A DNA stretch of 64,000 bases, taken from the NCBI GenBank assembly GCA_050157065.1, contig CP189573.1; one strand, 5' to 3'. This DNA comes from Avipropionibacterium sp050157065. Its GTDB lineage: Bacteria > Actinomycetota > Actinomycetes > Propionibacteriales > Propionibacteriaceae. The first letter of the stretch is position 1, and every line of letters starts with the position of its first letter. Both the position numbers and the translations under genes were made by a program. Shown here in pieces: positions 7,905 to 16,801 of the stretch. A model generated the notes under the pieces. It worked only from the letters and a program-made list of their open reading frames with translations, was not told the DNA's origin and did not search any database.

Positions 7905-8524
7905 ACTTCGGCAGCGGCGAGCTGAGCGACTGGACGGCGAACCCGGAACGGACCACGCCACCGGCGGACCGGGCGGCCGCCGACGTCTGGCTGTTCGGCG
8001 ACTCGATCACCGGCCAGACCCAGGAGGACCTGGCCGAACGCCTTGCCCAGCAGGGGATCCGTCTCGCCTACAACAGCGTGGGAGGTCGCCCGACCGACGC
8101 CACCGTCGCAGCCTTGGCGGCGTGGTTGGACACCACACCGGCACCGCCGGTGGTGGTTCTGGCAGCCGGGGCCAACAACGTCTTCGACCCGCGCTTCGTG
8201 GCCGACCAGGTCGACCGGGCCGTCGGCCTGCTGCCGACCGGGACGACGATCCTGTGGCGGGATGCGTACGTGTGCCGGACGACCAGGCCGATCGAGACCC
8301 AGGTGGCCGACCTGCGCAACACCGGCCTGGTGAACGCCCAGCTGCACCTGGCGAGCGCTCGCCACCCGGGGTTGCACATCATCGAGTGGTACGCCTTCCT
8401 CGCCTCCCGACCCGACCTGCTGGCCCAGCGACTGCGCGACGGCGTCCACGTCAGCGAACCCGACGGCGTGACAGCCCACAACGACCTAGTGCTGCAGCAC
8501 CTGGAGCCGCAGTTGCGGAGGTGA
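7901..8524 (+). CDS. SGNH/GDSL-family hydrolase
   Basis: 207 aa. Block I is FGDSITG (nucleophile S35), the Asn block is GANNV (90-94) and the C-terminal block is DGVHVSE (D180, H183), giving the Ser-Asp-His triad of SGNH esterases. It has no signal peptide and its ATG overlaps the GntR stop. Inside a sialidase/lyase operon an O-acetylesterase acting on acetylated acidic sugars is a sensible role (inference). Other acyl-ester substrates remain possible. Confidence 0.85.
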   Translation: MNFGSGELSDWTANPERTTPPADRAAADVWLFGDSITGQTQEDLAERLAQQGIRLAYNSVGGRPTDATVAALAAWLDTTPAPPVVVLAAGANNVFDPRFVADQVDRAVGLLPTGTTILWRDAYVCRTTRPIETQVADLRNTGLVNAQLHLASARHPGLHIIEWYAFLASRPDLLAQRLRDGVHVSEPDGVTAHNDLVLQHLEPQLRR

Positions 8525-8526
8525 CG

Positions 8527-8540
8527 GGCCGGCTTCGGCC
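8527..8540 (+). terminator. Short GC hairpin after the SGNH gene
   Basis: GGCCG-GCTT-CGGCC starts 3 nt past the SGNH stop. A second small hairpin, CTCCC-GTT-GGGAG, lies at 8595-8607. Both are short with no T run, so termination before phoD is only possible. The remaining 121-bp gap shows the AAGGA ribosome site of phoD and nothing else. Confidence 0.35.
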
Positions 8541-8645
8541 GGGCAACCGCGATGTGAACAGCGCGGTTCGATCCGCCGTGCCCGTTGACGCACACTCCCG
8601 TTGGGAGCATTGTGATCCGCGTTCCCGACGACCCAAGGACTACTC

Positions 8646-10262
8646 ATGCCTGTGCACCGCCCCGAAACCTCGGCCCACTCCGAGACCGATGCCGAGACCC
8701 GAGCGGCGGTGCGTGCGAATCGCCGCCAGTTCCTCACCGGCGCCGGAGTCGCCTTCGCCGCCGGTCTCGGCGCCAACCTGCCGAGCAGGGCGCACGCCGC
8801 TCCGGGTGGCCCGGCCGGCGGCGACCACCCGTTCACCCTCGGCATCGCCTCGGGTGATCCACTGCCCGACGCCGTGGTGATCTGGACCCGGCTGGCGCCG
8901 AGCCCGTACGAACCCGACGGTGGGATGGGGCGGCGGATGCGGCCGGTGCAGTGGCAGGTCGCCACCGACGAGTCGTTCCGTCAGGTCGTCCGGAGCGGGG
9001 TGGCCCACGCGCACCCCGAGTTCGCCCACACCGTCCATGTCGACGTCCGCGGGCTGCAGCCCAACCGCGAGTACCACTACCGGTTCCGCAGCGGCAAGCA
9101 CCTCAGCGAGGTCGGGCGCACCAGGACTGCCCCCGCGCCGGGGCAGCACGTCACCGGACTCGACATCGTGAGCGCCTCGTGCCAGTCGCTGGGTGCCGGC
9201 TTCTACCATGCCTGGGCCGATGCCAACCAGGATCCGGCCGACCTCGTGCTCTTCCTGGGCGACTACATCTACGAGTACGCGGTCGCACCGAGCTCGGTGC
9301 GGTGGCCGTACCAGCCGGCCCTCCCGTCCGGCTACGAGCGCGGCACCGACACCCTCGAGCGCTACCGCCAGCAGTACGCGCTGTACAAGACCGACCCCGA
9401 CCTGATGGAGGCACACCGCCTCTCGCCGTGGCTGATCACGTGGGACGACCACGAGGTCGTCAACGACTACGACTCCACCGACGAGGACCTGTTCGTCCGG
9501 CGGGCCAACGCCTACCGCGCCTTCTGGGAGCACCAACCGCTGCGGCTCGCGCAGCGACCGTCCGGGAAGGACGCGCAGTTGTACCGCCGCCTCACCTGGG
9601 GTGACCTGGCCGAGTTCAGCATGCTGGACGTCCGGCAGTACCGCACCCCGGAGCTCGCCAGTGACGTCATCCCGACCGATCCTCAGTGGCGTGACCCGAG
9701 CCGGTCGATGCTCGGCCAGACCCAGGAGCAGTGGCTGCTGGACGGCCTGTCGGCCTCCGACACCCGCTGGAACGTGATGGCCCAGGGCGTGCTGTTCGGG
9801 CGGCTCGACACCGATCCGAGTGCAGAGATCAACTACTCCCGTGGTGGCTGGGACGGCTACCAGATCTCGCAGGAGCGGATCATCGACCACGTGACCCAGG
9901 CGGACGTCGAGAACTTCGTGGTGCTGACCGGCGACGTCCACCGCAACTACGACCTCGACATCCTGGCCGACTACGACGACCCGGACTCGTCGATCGTCGG
10001 CGTGGAGCTGGCGTGCTCCTCGATCAGCAGCGGCGGCAACGGCGTCGACTCGAATCAAGGGGTGCTCGACCGGTACGCCGCCAACGCGCACCTCAAGTTC
10101 GCCAACCTGCAACGGGGGTACGTGCGGTCGACGGTCGACCACAGCGGCTGGCAGTCGGAGGTACGCGTACTGGACCGGGTGGACGACCCGGACACCTTCA
10201 CCGCGAGCACCCGGATCACCCTCCGTTCCGAGGCTGGAGACCCCGGGCTCAAGGAGATCTGA
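8646..10262 (+). CDS. phoD: PhoD-family alkaline phosphatase/phosphodiesterase, Tat-exported
   Basis: 538 aa. A twin-arginine signal (NRRQFLTGAGVAFAAG, RR at 26-27) ends near AHA. An N-terminal PhoD_N beta domain contains LGIASGDPLPDAVVIWTRLAP. The metallophosphatase domain has LVLFLGDYIYE, WDDHEVVNDY and LTGDVHRNY. PhoD enzymes are Ca/Fe-dependent phosphomono- or diesterases acting outside the membrane. Expression would be expected under phosphate limitation, but no PHO box was recognised. It lies 121 bp after the SGNH gene and is probably independent of the sugar operon. Confidence 0.93.
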   Translation: MPVHRPETSAHSETDAETRAAVRANRRQFLTGAGVAFAAGLGANLPSRAHAAPGGPAGGDHPFTLGIASGDPLPDAVVIWTRLAPSPYEPDGGMGRRMRPVQWQVATDESFRQVVRSGVAHAHPEFAHTVHVDVRGLQPNREYHYRFRSGKHLSEVGRTRTAPAPGQHVTGLDIVSASCQSLGAGFYHAWADANQDPADLVLFLGDYIYEYAVAPSSVRWPYQPALPSGYERGTDTLERYRQQYALYKTDPDLMEAHRLSPWLITWDDHEVVNDYDSTDEDLFVRRANAYRAFWEHQPLRLAQRPSGKDAQLYRRLTWGDLAEFSMLDVRQYRTPELASDVIPTDPQWRDPSRSMLGQTQEQWLLDGLSASDTRWNVMAQGVLFGRLDTDPSAEINYSRGGWDGYQISQERIIDHVTQADVENFVVLTGDVHRNYDLDILADYDDPDSSIVGVELACSSISSGGNGVDSNQGVLDRYAANAHLKFANLQRGYVRSTVDHSGWQSEVRVLDRVDDPDTFTASTRITLRSEAGDPGLKEI

Positions 10263-10307
10263 CCCAAACCCTTGCCCCATGCGTGACATGCATGCTTAGG
10301 TACTGGC

Positions 10308-11144
10308 ATGCGCACAGCGCCCGCCGAGGACGGCCAGCCCCGTTCGGTGACCCGCAAGTCCGAGGTCACCGAGCGGATCACCGCGGTCCCCGGGGCGCAG
10401 AGCAACCAGGCGTTGGCTCGTGGCCTGCACATCTTGCGGATGTTGGTCGACGAAGGCACGCCGATGACGGCCACCGAGGTCGGCCGCCGGATCGGCATCC
10501 ACCAGAGCTCGGCCTCGAGAATCCTTGCCACCTTGGGAGAGGTGGGTTACGTCCGCAAGAGCGACAACGGGCAGTTCGAGCCTGACTACGGGGTGCTGGC
10601 GCTCGGCTCGGCCACGACCCGGCTGCCGTTGATCACCCGCCCCCGCGAGGTGTTCCAGGAGATCGTGGAGGAGAATCCTTACATCGGCGCTTCGATGTGC
10701 ATGCTCTTCCGCGACGAGATGATCTACCTGCTGCGGGCCCGGAGTGGTTCGGACACGCTGACCTTCTGGTCCAACGGATTCCCGATCAACATCTCCGCTC
10801 CGGGGCTGCGGTTGCTGCTCGACCTTCCCGAGCACGATGCCACCGCCATCCTGCAGTCGTCCCGACAGCGGTTCGGCTGGGGTGGCCGCCCCGCGGTCGT
10901 CCCCGCCACGGAGGCCGAGGTGTTGGCCAAGGCACAACACCTGCTGCACGACGAGGTGCTGCTGCTCCGGGACTGGCACGTCGACGGGGAGACCGGCGGC
11001 GCGATCCCGATTCGGACCCCCGAACCCCACCCGGTGGCGTTGGCCCTCGTCGACGCCAGCGGGACCTACTCCGACGAACGACTCACCCTGCTGTTGCACC
11101 AGGCCAGGCGCCGAGTGGAACAGGCCTTTCATCCCGAGGATTGA
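10308..11144 (+). CDS. IclR-family transcriptional regulator
   Basis: 278 aa. A hydrophilic 35-residue N-terminus leads into the winged helix (ALARGLHILRMLVDEGTPMT, HQSSASRILATLGEVGYV). The C-terminal IclR effector domain covers the rest (ENPYIGASMCMLFRDEMIYLL). It is followed after 23 bp by the importer operon it probably regulates. The 45-bp region before ATG 10308 carries overlapping GCATGC and ATGC-N7-GCAT motifs at 10279-10309, which may be an autoregulatory site. Confidence 0.92.
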   Translation: MRTAPAEDGQPRSVTRKSEVTERITAVPGAQSNQALARGLHILRMLVDEGTPMTATEVGRRIGIHQSSASRILATLGEVGYVRKSDNGQFEPDYGVLALGSATTRLPLITRPREVFQEIVEENPYIGASMCMLFRDEMIYLLRARSGSDTLTFWSNGFPINISAPGLRLLLDLPEHDATAILQSSRQRFGWGGRPAVVPATEAEVLAKAQHLLHDEVLLLRDWHVDGETGGAIPIRTPEPHPVALALVDASGTYSDERLTLLLHQARRRVEQAFHPED

Positions 11145-11167
11145 CCAACCCTGCAAGGAGAACAGCC

Positions 11168-12493
11168 ATGGCCCGGAACAGTCTCGATCGGCGCACCCTG
11201 CTCAAGGGTGCCGCAGCCCTGGGGGCAGCCGGCCTCGGTGCCGGTGCACTGAGCGCCTGCAACGGCGGTGCCGGCGCCGGTGGCGGCGGGGTGCTCAACG
11301 TGTGGGGTGGTGTCCCCAATGAGTCCGGCCCGGACGAACTGTGTGCGGCGTTCATGGCGGAGAACCCCGACATCAAGGTCACCTACACCCGGTACGTCAA
11401 CGACGAGCAGGGGAACCTGAAGCTCGACACCTCGCTGACCGGCGGTGTCCCGATCGACATGTTCTTCTCGTACAACCCGGTCAACCTGTTCAAGCGCAGC
11501 GATGCCGGCCTCGCCCTCGACCTGACCGACCGGATCGCCGACGACCCCGACCTGGCGACGTTCACCGTTGACGCCGACCCACTGGGCAACTACACACTGA
11601 ACGGTCGACAGTTCTGCGTCCCGGGAGCCCAGGCACCACAGAACGTCTACCTCAACAAGAACATGCTCGACGAGGCCGGCATCACCCTCGGTGAGACGTG
11701 GACCGTCGACGAGTACGTCGAGATCGCCCGTGAACTGACCAAGCCGGGAGTGTTCGGCACCTTCGAGGCGCCGCAGCTGGCCCGCCCCGTCCTGGGCCCC
11801 GACCACCAGTACACCGACGGCGGCGCCCGGTCGAACTTCGAGAACGAGTGGTTCCGCAAGCAGTTGGAGCTGGCCCAGCAGCTGCAGGGCGAGAAGGTGG
11901 CGATGGACCAGCAGACCATCATCGCCGAGAAGCTGCAGACCTTCAGCCAGACGCCGTTCATCGCCGGCCGGGTCGCGATGTTGATCCAGTCGGGCCACAT
12001 CACCCGCTACATCAGCAACACCAAGGAGTACCCGCACGACTTCGTGACCACCTGCATGCCGCTGCCCCAACCCGAGGCCGGGACGCAGCCGTGGAACACC
12101 GGCGCCATCGGTGACCTGATGTCGATCAGCCCGAAGTCGCAGAACCAGGATGCCGCGTGGAAGCTGTTGAAGTTCTGGGTGCTGAACGCCGGCAAGTACA
12201 TGGTCAAGGGTGGCCGCCTCCCGTCACTGCCGGGGGAGGCGACCGAGGAGGAGATCGTCAACCAGTTGCTCGGACCCGACCGGGACAGCCTGTACGAGGT
12301 CGAGGCCTGGCAGAAGTTCCTGTACGCACCCGGCCCCAAGTTGCCCGTCGACACCGTCTTCACCGCCGGCAGCGAGATCCTGGAGCTCACCCGACGGCTG
12401 ACCGACGAGACCTTGCTCGGTGACCGGACGATCGACTCGTGGGTCACCGAGATGACGACCCAGGCCGACGCCGCCATCGCCCGGGCCTCATGA
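11168..12493 (+). CDS. ABC sugar-binding lipoprotein (family 1 type)
   Basis: 441 aa from ATG 11168 behind AAGGAG; longer in-frame extensions lie inside the IclR gene and are discarded. The signal has a twin-Arg (DRRTLLKGAAALGAAG) and the lipobox LSAC. The mature part has the usual bilobal binding-protein features, for example FMAENPDIKVTYTRY and a domain-crossing AAWKLLKFWV. It is the first structural gene of importer 2 and overlaps the next permease by 4 bp. Confidence 0.93.
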   Translation: MARNSLDRRTLLKGAAALGAAGLGAGALSACNGGAGAGGGGVLNVWGGVPNESGPDELCAAFMAENPDIKVTYTRYVNDEQGNLKLDTSLTGGVPIDMFFSYNPVNLFKRSDAGLALDLTDRIADDPDLATFTVDADPLGNYTLNGRQFCVPGAQAPQNVYLNKNMLDEAGITLGETWTVDEYVEIARELTKPGVFGTFEAPQLARPVLGPDHQYTDGGARSNFENEWFRKQLELAQQLQGEKVAMDQQTIIAEKLQTFSQTPFIAGRVAMLIQSGHITRYISNTKEYPHDFVTTCMPLPQPEAGTQPWNTGAIGDLMSISPKSQNQDAAWKLLKFWVLNAGKYMVKGGRLPSLPGEATEEEIVNQLLGPDRDSLYEVEAWQKFLYAPGPKLPVDTVFTAGSEILELTRRLTDETLLGDRTIDSWVTEMTTQADAAIARAS

Positions 12494-13440
12494 GCAGCAG
12501 CACGACGAGCACCGGCCCGGGGCCACCGACCGCCGTGCGGCGCCCCCGCCGGCGCGGCCCCGGAGGCGGCTCACTCACCGTGGGGTGGCTGTTCCTGCTG
12601 CCCAACCTGTTGGGGTTCCTGGCGTTCACGCTGGTCCCCCTGGTCGCCGGGGTGGGCATCGCCTTCACCGACTGGAACGTGGTGTCCGGGTTGTCCGGCA
12701 TCACCTTCGTCGGGTTGGACAACTTCACCGTCCTGATCGCCGACCAACAGTTCTGGCAGGCGGTCGGTCGGACCGTCTTCTACGCCGGCATCGGCGTCCC
12801 GTTGACCATGTTCGGCGGGATGGCCCTGGCGCTGGCGTTGAACGGGCCGGTGTTCGGCCGGTCCGCACTACGGGTGATCTTCTTCATCCCCCACATCGTC
12901 ACCACGATCGCGATCGGCTTCGTCTGGTTGCTGCTGCTCAACCCCACCAGCGGTCTGGTCAACCTGACCCTGCAGGCCATCGGCGTGGACGAACCGCCGA
13001 CCTGGCTGGTGTCGCAGGAGTGGAGCCTGCTGTCGCTGGTGCTGATCGCCGCCTGGTCCGGCATGGGCTTCCACGGCGTGATCTACCTGTCGGCCCTGCA
13101 GTCGTTGCCGGCCGACCTTTACGAGGCCGCCGAGCTCGACGGCGCCGGGCGCTGGCGACGCTTCACCACCATCACCTGGCGGTCGCTGATGCCGACGACG
13201 ACGTTCCTGCTGGTGATGTCGTTGATCGCCCAGTCCCAGGGCTTCGGGCTGATCGCCTTCCTGACCCAGGGTGGTCCGGGCACCTCCTCGACCACCTTGT
13301 CGTACTACATGTACCAGACCGGTTTCCAGTTCTACCGCTTCGGCTATGCGGCGGCGATGGGGATGATGAGCTTCCTCGGCGTGCTGTTGCTGAGCATCCT
13401 GTTCTGGCGGCTGCAGCGCGGACGGGGGTTGTACACGTGA
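12490..13440 (+). CDS. ABC sugar permease, MalF/UgpA type
   Basis: 316 aa from ATG 12490 (ATGA overlap with the binding-protein stop). A short basic Pro-rich N-terminus precedes the first helix (GWLFLLPNLLGFLAF). Six predicted membrane segments are present, with an EAA loop YEAAELDGAGRWRR near residue 215 and the terminal GGPGTSSTTLSYYMY segment common to MalF-type sugar permeases. It is central to importer 2; the ATPase is not encoded nearby. Confidence 0.93.
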   Translation: MSSSTTSTGPGPPTAVRRPRRRGPGGGSLTVGWLFLLPNLLGFLAFTLVPLVAGVGIAFTDWNVVSGLSGITFVGLDNFTVLIADQQFWQAVGRTVFYAGIGVPLTMFGGMALALALNGPVFGRSALRVIFFIPHIVTTIAIGFVWLLLLNPTSGLVNLTLQAIGVDEPPTWLVSQEWSLLSLVLIAAWSGMGFHGVIYLSALQSLPADLYEAAELDGAGRWRRFTTITWRSLMPTTTFLLVMSLIAQSQGFGLIAFLTQGGPGTSSTTLSYYMYQTGFQFYRFGYAAAMGMMSFLGVLLLSILFWRLQRGRGLYT

Positions 13441-14351
13441 CCACGATGCAGGCACCTCAACTGGACGAGGGAGCACCCGGTCAGGCACCACCGCCGCCAC
13501 CGAACCGGCCACGCAACAAGCGCCCGGCGGCGCGGATCGCGTACCTGGTGAAGTCGTTGGTGCTGTGGGCGGTCGCGATGGTCTTCCTGTTGCCGTTCGC
13601 GTGGATGCTGTCGTCGTCGCTGAAACGCAACATCGACGTGTTCTCCATTCCGGTGACCTGGATCCCTGATCCGGTCGCCTGGACCAACTACGTCGAAGTC
13701 TGGGTCGGCGGAACACCGACGATGGCCCGGTTCTTCGCCAACTCGCTGTTCGTGTCCGGGTTCGGCGTGGTGGGTGACCTGACCACGTCGGCGATGGCGG
13801 GGTACGCGTTCGCCCGGCTCACGTTCTTCGGTCGCGACCGCGTCTTCCTGCTCTATCTGGCGACCGCGATCGTGCCGACCCAGTTGCTGCTGATCCCGCG
13901 GTTCATGTTCTTCCAGCAGCTGGGCTTGTACGACACGCTCTGGGCGCTGCTGTTGCCCGGCATCTTCACCGTCTTCGGCACCTTCCTGGTCCGACAGGCA
14001 TTCCTGTCGACCCCCGCAGAGCTCGGGGAGGCGGCCCGGATCGACGGTGCCGGGGAGTGGCGGGTGTTCTGGAGCGTCTACCTGCCGTTGATCAGACCCA
14101 CCCTCGCGGCATTGGGGATCATCAGCTTCGTCGGTTCGTGGAACGACTACGAGACCCCGTTGATCATGCTGTCGACCGCCACCAACTACACGGTGCCACT
14201 GGGGCTGACCCGCTTCGTCGACGCCGACGGTGGCCTGTCGGCCGGGTACGCGATGGCCGGGTCGGTGTCCGCAGTGATCCCGATCATGATCATCTTCTTG
14301 ATCTTCCAGCGGAACTTCGTCGCTGCTCTCGCCCACACCGGGCTCAAGTGA
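13437..14351 (+). CDS. ABC sugar permease, MalG/UgpE type
   Basis: 304 aa from GTG 13437, overlapping the MalF-type stop by 4 bp; ATG 13446 is an alternative. A Pro-rich N-terminus (APPPPPNRPRNKRPAAR) precedes the first helix. The EAA loop is GEAARIDGAGEWRV and the C-terminus FLIFQRNFVAALAHTGLK is typical of MalG. A 27-bp gap leads to the PhyH gene, suggesting the same transcript. Confidence 0.93.
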   Translation: MTTMQAPQLDEGAPGQAPPPPPNRPRNKRPAARIAYLVKSLVLWAVAMVFLLPFAWMLSSSLKRNIDVFSIPVTWIPDPVAWTNYVEVWVGGTPTMARFFANSLFVSGFGVVGDLTTSAMAGYAFARLTFFGRDRVFLLYLATAIVPTQLLLIPRFMFFQQLGLYDTLWALLLPGIFTVFGTFLVRQAFLSTPAELGEAARIDGAGEWRVFWSVYLPLIRPTLAALGIISFVGSWNDYETPLIMLSTATNYTVPLGLTRFVDADGGLSAGYAMAGSVSAVIPIMIIFLIFQRNFVAALAHTGLK

Positions 14352-14378
14352 TCCACCACACCCCTTGAGGAGTTCGAC

Positions 14379-15242
14379 ATGGACACCAGCATCGAGGCGC
14401 CACCGCAGCGCGCCCTCCGCGACGACGCGACGTGGCCGTCGGAGATGCACAACTACCTGTTCGACCTGAACGGCTTCGTGATCCTGCGTGGTGCACTTGA
14501 CACCGACGAGGTGGCGCGACTCAACACCGCCTTCGACGCGTTCCCGACCGACCTCGCGCCCTGGGACTGGTGGGGGCAGGTGCAGCGCTCCGACTCCGAG
14601 GGTGACAACCACAAGGGGTTCGAGCTGCAGAACATCGTCGAGGCCGGACCGGCGTTCGAGGCGCTGATCGACCACCCGTCGTGGATCAACTACATGCGCA
14701 CCTGGACCGGCGAGGTCGACTCCTACGTGGAGGGGTTGTTCATCGACGAGTGCTTCGCCTCGGTCCGCCGCAGCGGCGGCTACTTCGACATCCACTCCGG
14801 CGGCTATCACGGGGCCGTCCGCGGCCAGTACCGGTACCTGAACGGGGTGTTCCGTTGTGGCCAGGTGAATGCGCTGATGGCGCTGACCGACATCGGCCCG
14901 GGGGACGGCGGCACGATGGTCATCCCCGGCAGCCACAAGTCCAACTTTCCCCATCCGGGCAAGCCGACCGGCCGGGGTCGGATGGATGACGTGGAGGGTG
15001 CGATCGAGGTGCACCTGTCGGCCGGTGACGTGCTGTTGTTCTGTGACGGCATCGCCCACGGCGGCAGCTCACGCACCACCACCGAGGGTGAGCGCCGGGT
15101 CGTCATCTACCGGTACGGCCCGTCCTGGGCCGCCACCCGGCACGGCTACACCTACTCCGACGCCCTGCTCGAGCGACTCACCCCGTCCCAGCGGGAGATC
15201 TTGCAGCCGGTGGCGCCGCGCCGCCCACCAGCGGCCGACTGA
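14379..15242 (+). CDS. PhyH-family Fe(II)/2-oxoglutarate oxygenase-like protein with HxG motif
   Basis: 287 aa behind TTGAGGAG. It belongs to the phytanoyl-CoA dioxygenase superfamily: DGGTMVIPGSHKSN is typical, and the distal His and Arg are in CDGIAHGG (H227) and ERRVVIYR (R239/R240). At the place of the usual H-x-D iron motif it reads IHSGG (H139, S140, G141), so the carboxylate ligand is missing. That arrangement is known in Fe/2OG halogenases, but it also seems to occur across a PhyH-like subfamily with LHGG. Located in the importer-2 operon before an amidohydrolase. Substrate unknown. Confidence 0.8.
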   Translation: MDTSIEAPPQRALRDDATWPSEMHNYLFDLNGFVILRGALDTDEVARLNTAFDAFPTDLAPWDWWGQVQRSDSEGDNHKGFELQNIVEAGPAFEALIDHPSWINYMRTWTGEVDSYVEGLFIDECFASVRRSGGYFDIHSGGYHGAVRGQYRYLNGVFRCGQVNALMALTDIGPGDGGTMVIPGSHKSNFPHPGKPTGRGRMDDVEGAIEVHLSAGDVLLFCDGIAHGGSSRTTTEGERRVVIYRYGPSWAATRHGYTYSDALLERLTPSQREILQPVAPRRPPAAD

Positions 15243-15265
15243 TCGTCGCGGTGGTGCCGTCCGGC

Positions 15266-15271
15266 TACAGT
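15266..15271 (+). promoter_or_regulatory. Possible leaderless -10 box for the amidohydrolase
   Basis: TACAGT is followed by 8 nt and then GTG 15280. It resembles the TAnnnT-N7-start boxes elsewhere in the window and would allow a separate leaderless transcript at the end of the importer-2 operon. Confidence 0.3.
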
Positions 15272-15279
15272 CGGCAGGC

Positions 15280-16800
15280 GTGACCGACACCGGATCGACC
15301 CTGCTGCGCGCGGTGCGCCCGGTCGACCTGTGCGCCGACCCGCGAACCGTGCCTGCCCCCGTCGACGTCCGGCTGGCCGGTGGACGCATCACCGAGCTCG
15401 GTCCCGACCTGCCGACCGCCGGCTCCGACGTCCTGGACGGCGGTGGCGGTTGGCTGTTGCCGGGGCTGTGGGACCACCACGTGCACGCCGACCAGTGGGG
15501 TACGGCGTCGCAGCGACTCGACACCGCCGGCACCACCTCCCCCGACGAGGTGTGCGCCCGGGTCGCACGACACCTCGCCGGCCGGCCGGCCGAGGACGCC
15601 GGTGACGCCCTGCAGGGGTACGGCCACCGTACGGCCGCGTGGTCCCGGCAGCCGACGGTCGCCGAGCTGGACGCCGTCAGCGGTGACGTCCCGGTGGTGT
15701 TGATCAGTGGTGACGCCCACCACGGCTGGCTCAACTCCGCCGCCCTGCGACACCTCGGGCTGCCGCCTCGGACCGGGGTGATCGCCGAGGAGGAGTGGTT
15801 CCCGCTGTTCCTCCGGCTGCCCGAGCTGCCCGGTGCTGCCGGGCTGTCGCGGGCCGGGTTGTCGACCGCCCTGCACGATGCGGTGCGACGCGGGGTCGTC
15901 GGGATGGTGGACATGGAGTTCACCGACGGGTTCCGGCACTGGCCCGCCCGGGTAGCGGCCGGGCTCGACCTGATCAAGGTCCGGGCCGCCTGCTACCCGC
16001 CCGTCCTGGCCGAGGTGCTGCTGGCCGGGCTCCGGACCGGACAACCCCTCGAGCCGAGCGGGCTGATCGAGATGGGGCCGCTCAAGATCATCTCGGACGG
16101 ATCGTTGAGCACCCGCACCGCATGGTGCTGCGAACCGTACGCCGATGCCGCCGTGCTGCCCGATCCGTACGGGCGGGCGAACCTGCCCGCCGAGGAGCTG
16201 TACGACCTGCTGGCCCGTGCCACCGCCGGCGGACTGGAGGTCGCGGTGCACGCGATCGGCGACGCCGCGATCCACCGGGCGTTGGACGCCTTCGCCGCGA
16301 CCGGGGCCCGCGGTGCGATCGAGCACGCCCAGTTGATCAAGGTTTCCGACGTGTCCCGACTGACCGAACTGGGGGTCCGGGCCAGCGTGCAGCCAGCACA
16401 CCTGCTCGACGACCGCGACGTCAGCGGTCAGTGCTGGCCGGGTCGGGAGGATCGCTGCTTCGCGTTCGCCTCGATGCTGCGGGCCGGGGTCGACGTCAGG
16501 TTCGGGTCCGACGCCCCGGTGTCACCGCTCGACCCGTGGCTCGCGGTCAGCGCTGCGGTGCACCGGTCCGGCGACGACCGGGACCCGTGGGTGCCGGCAC
16601 AGGCGCTCTCCCCGACCGACGCGTTGCGCTGCTCCACGGACGGCGTCGACGCCCCCGTCGTCGGCGGCCCGGCCGACCTCGTCCTGCTGCCGTACGACCC
16701 GCGCACCACCGTGGGCTCGACGGCCGAGACCGCGGCCCGCCTCCGCGACACCCGGGTGCTGGCGACGATCGTCGCCGGCCGGGTGGTTCACCAGGCCTGA
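15280..16800 (+). CDS. Amidohydrolase family 3 (YtcJ-like)
   Basis: 506 aa from GTG 15280. The metal motif DHHVHAD (HxH at 67 and 69) follows the leader WLLPGLW. Later motifs are LKIISDGSLSTRTAW, VAVHAIGDAAIH and FGSDAPVSPLDPW (metal/catalytic Asp), the set typical of YtcJ-like amidohydrolases. The substrate is unknown; members hydrolyse exocyclic or N-acyl amides. It is 37 bp after the PhyH gene, so possibly co-transcribed, and it ends 1 bp from the convergent KDPG aldolase stop. Confidence 0.88.
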   Translation: MTDTGSTLLRAVRPVDLCADPRTVPAPVDVRLAGGRITELGPDLPTAGSDVLDGGGGWLLPGLWDHHVHADQWGTASQRLDTAGTTSPDEVCARVARHLAGRPAEDAGDALQGYGHRTAAWSRQPTVAELDAVSGDVPVVLISGDAHHGWLNSAALRHLGLPPRTGVIAEEEWFPLFLRLPELPGAAGLSRAGLSTALHDAVRRGVVGMVDMEFTDGFRHWPARVAAGLDLIKVRAACYPPVLAEVLLAGLRTGQPLEPSGLIEMGPLKIISDGSLSTRTAWCCEPYADAAVLPDPYGRANLPAEELYDLLARATAGGLEVAVHAIGDAAIHRALDAFAATGARGAIEHAQLIKVSDVSRLTELGVRASVQPAHLLDDRDVSGQCWPGREDRCFAFASMLRAGVDVRFGSDAPVSPLDPWLAVSAAVHRSGDDRDPWVPAQALSPTDALRCSTDGVDAPVVGGPADLVLLPYDPRTTVGSTAETAARLRDTRVLATIVAGRVVHQA

Positions 16801-16801
16801 C

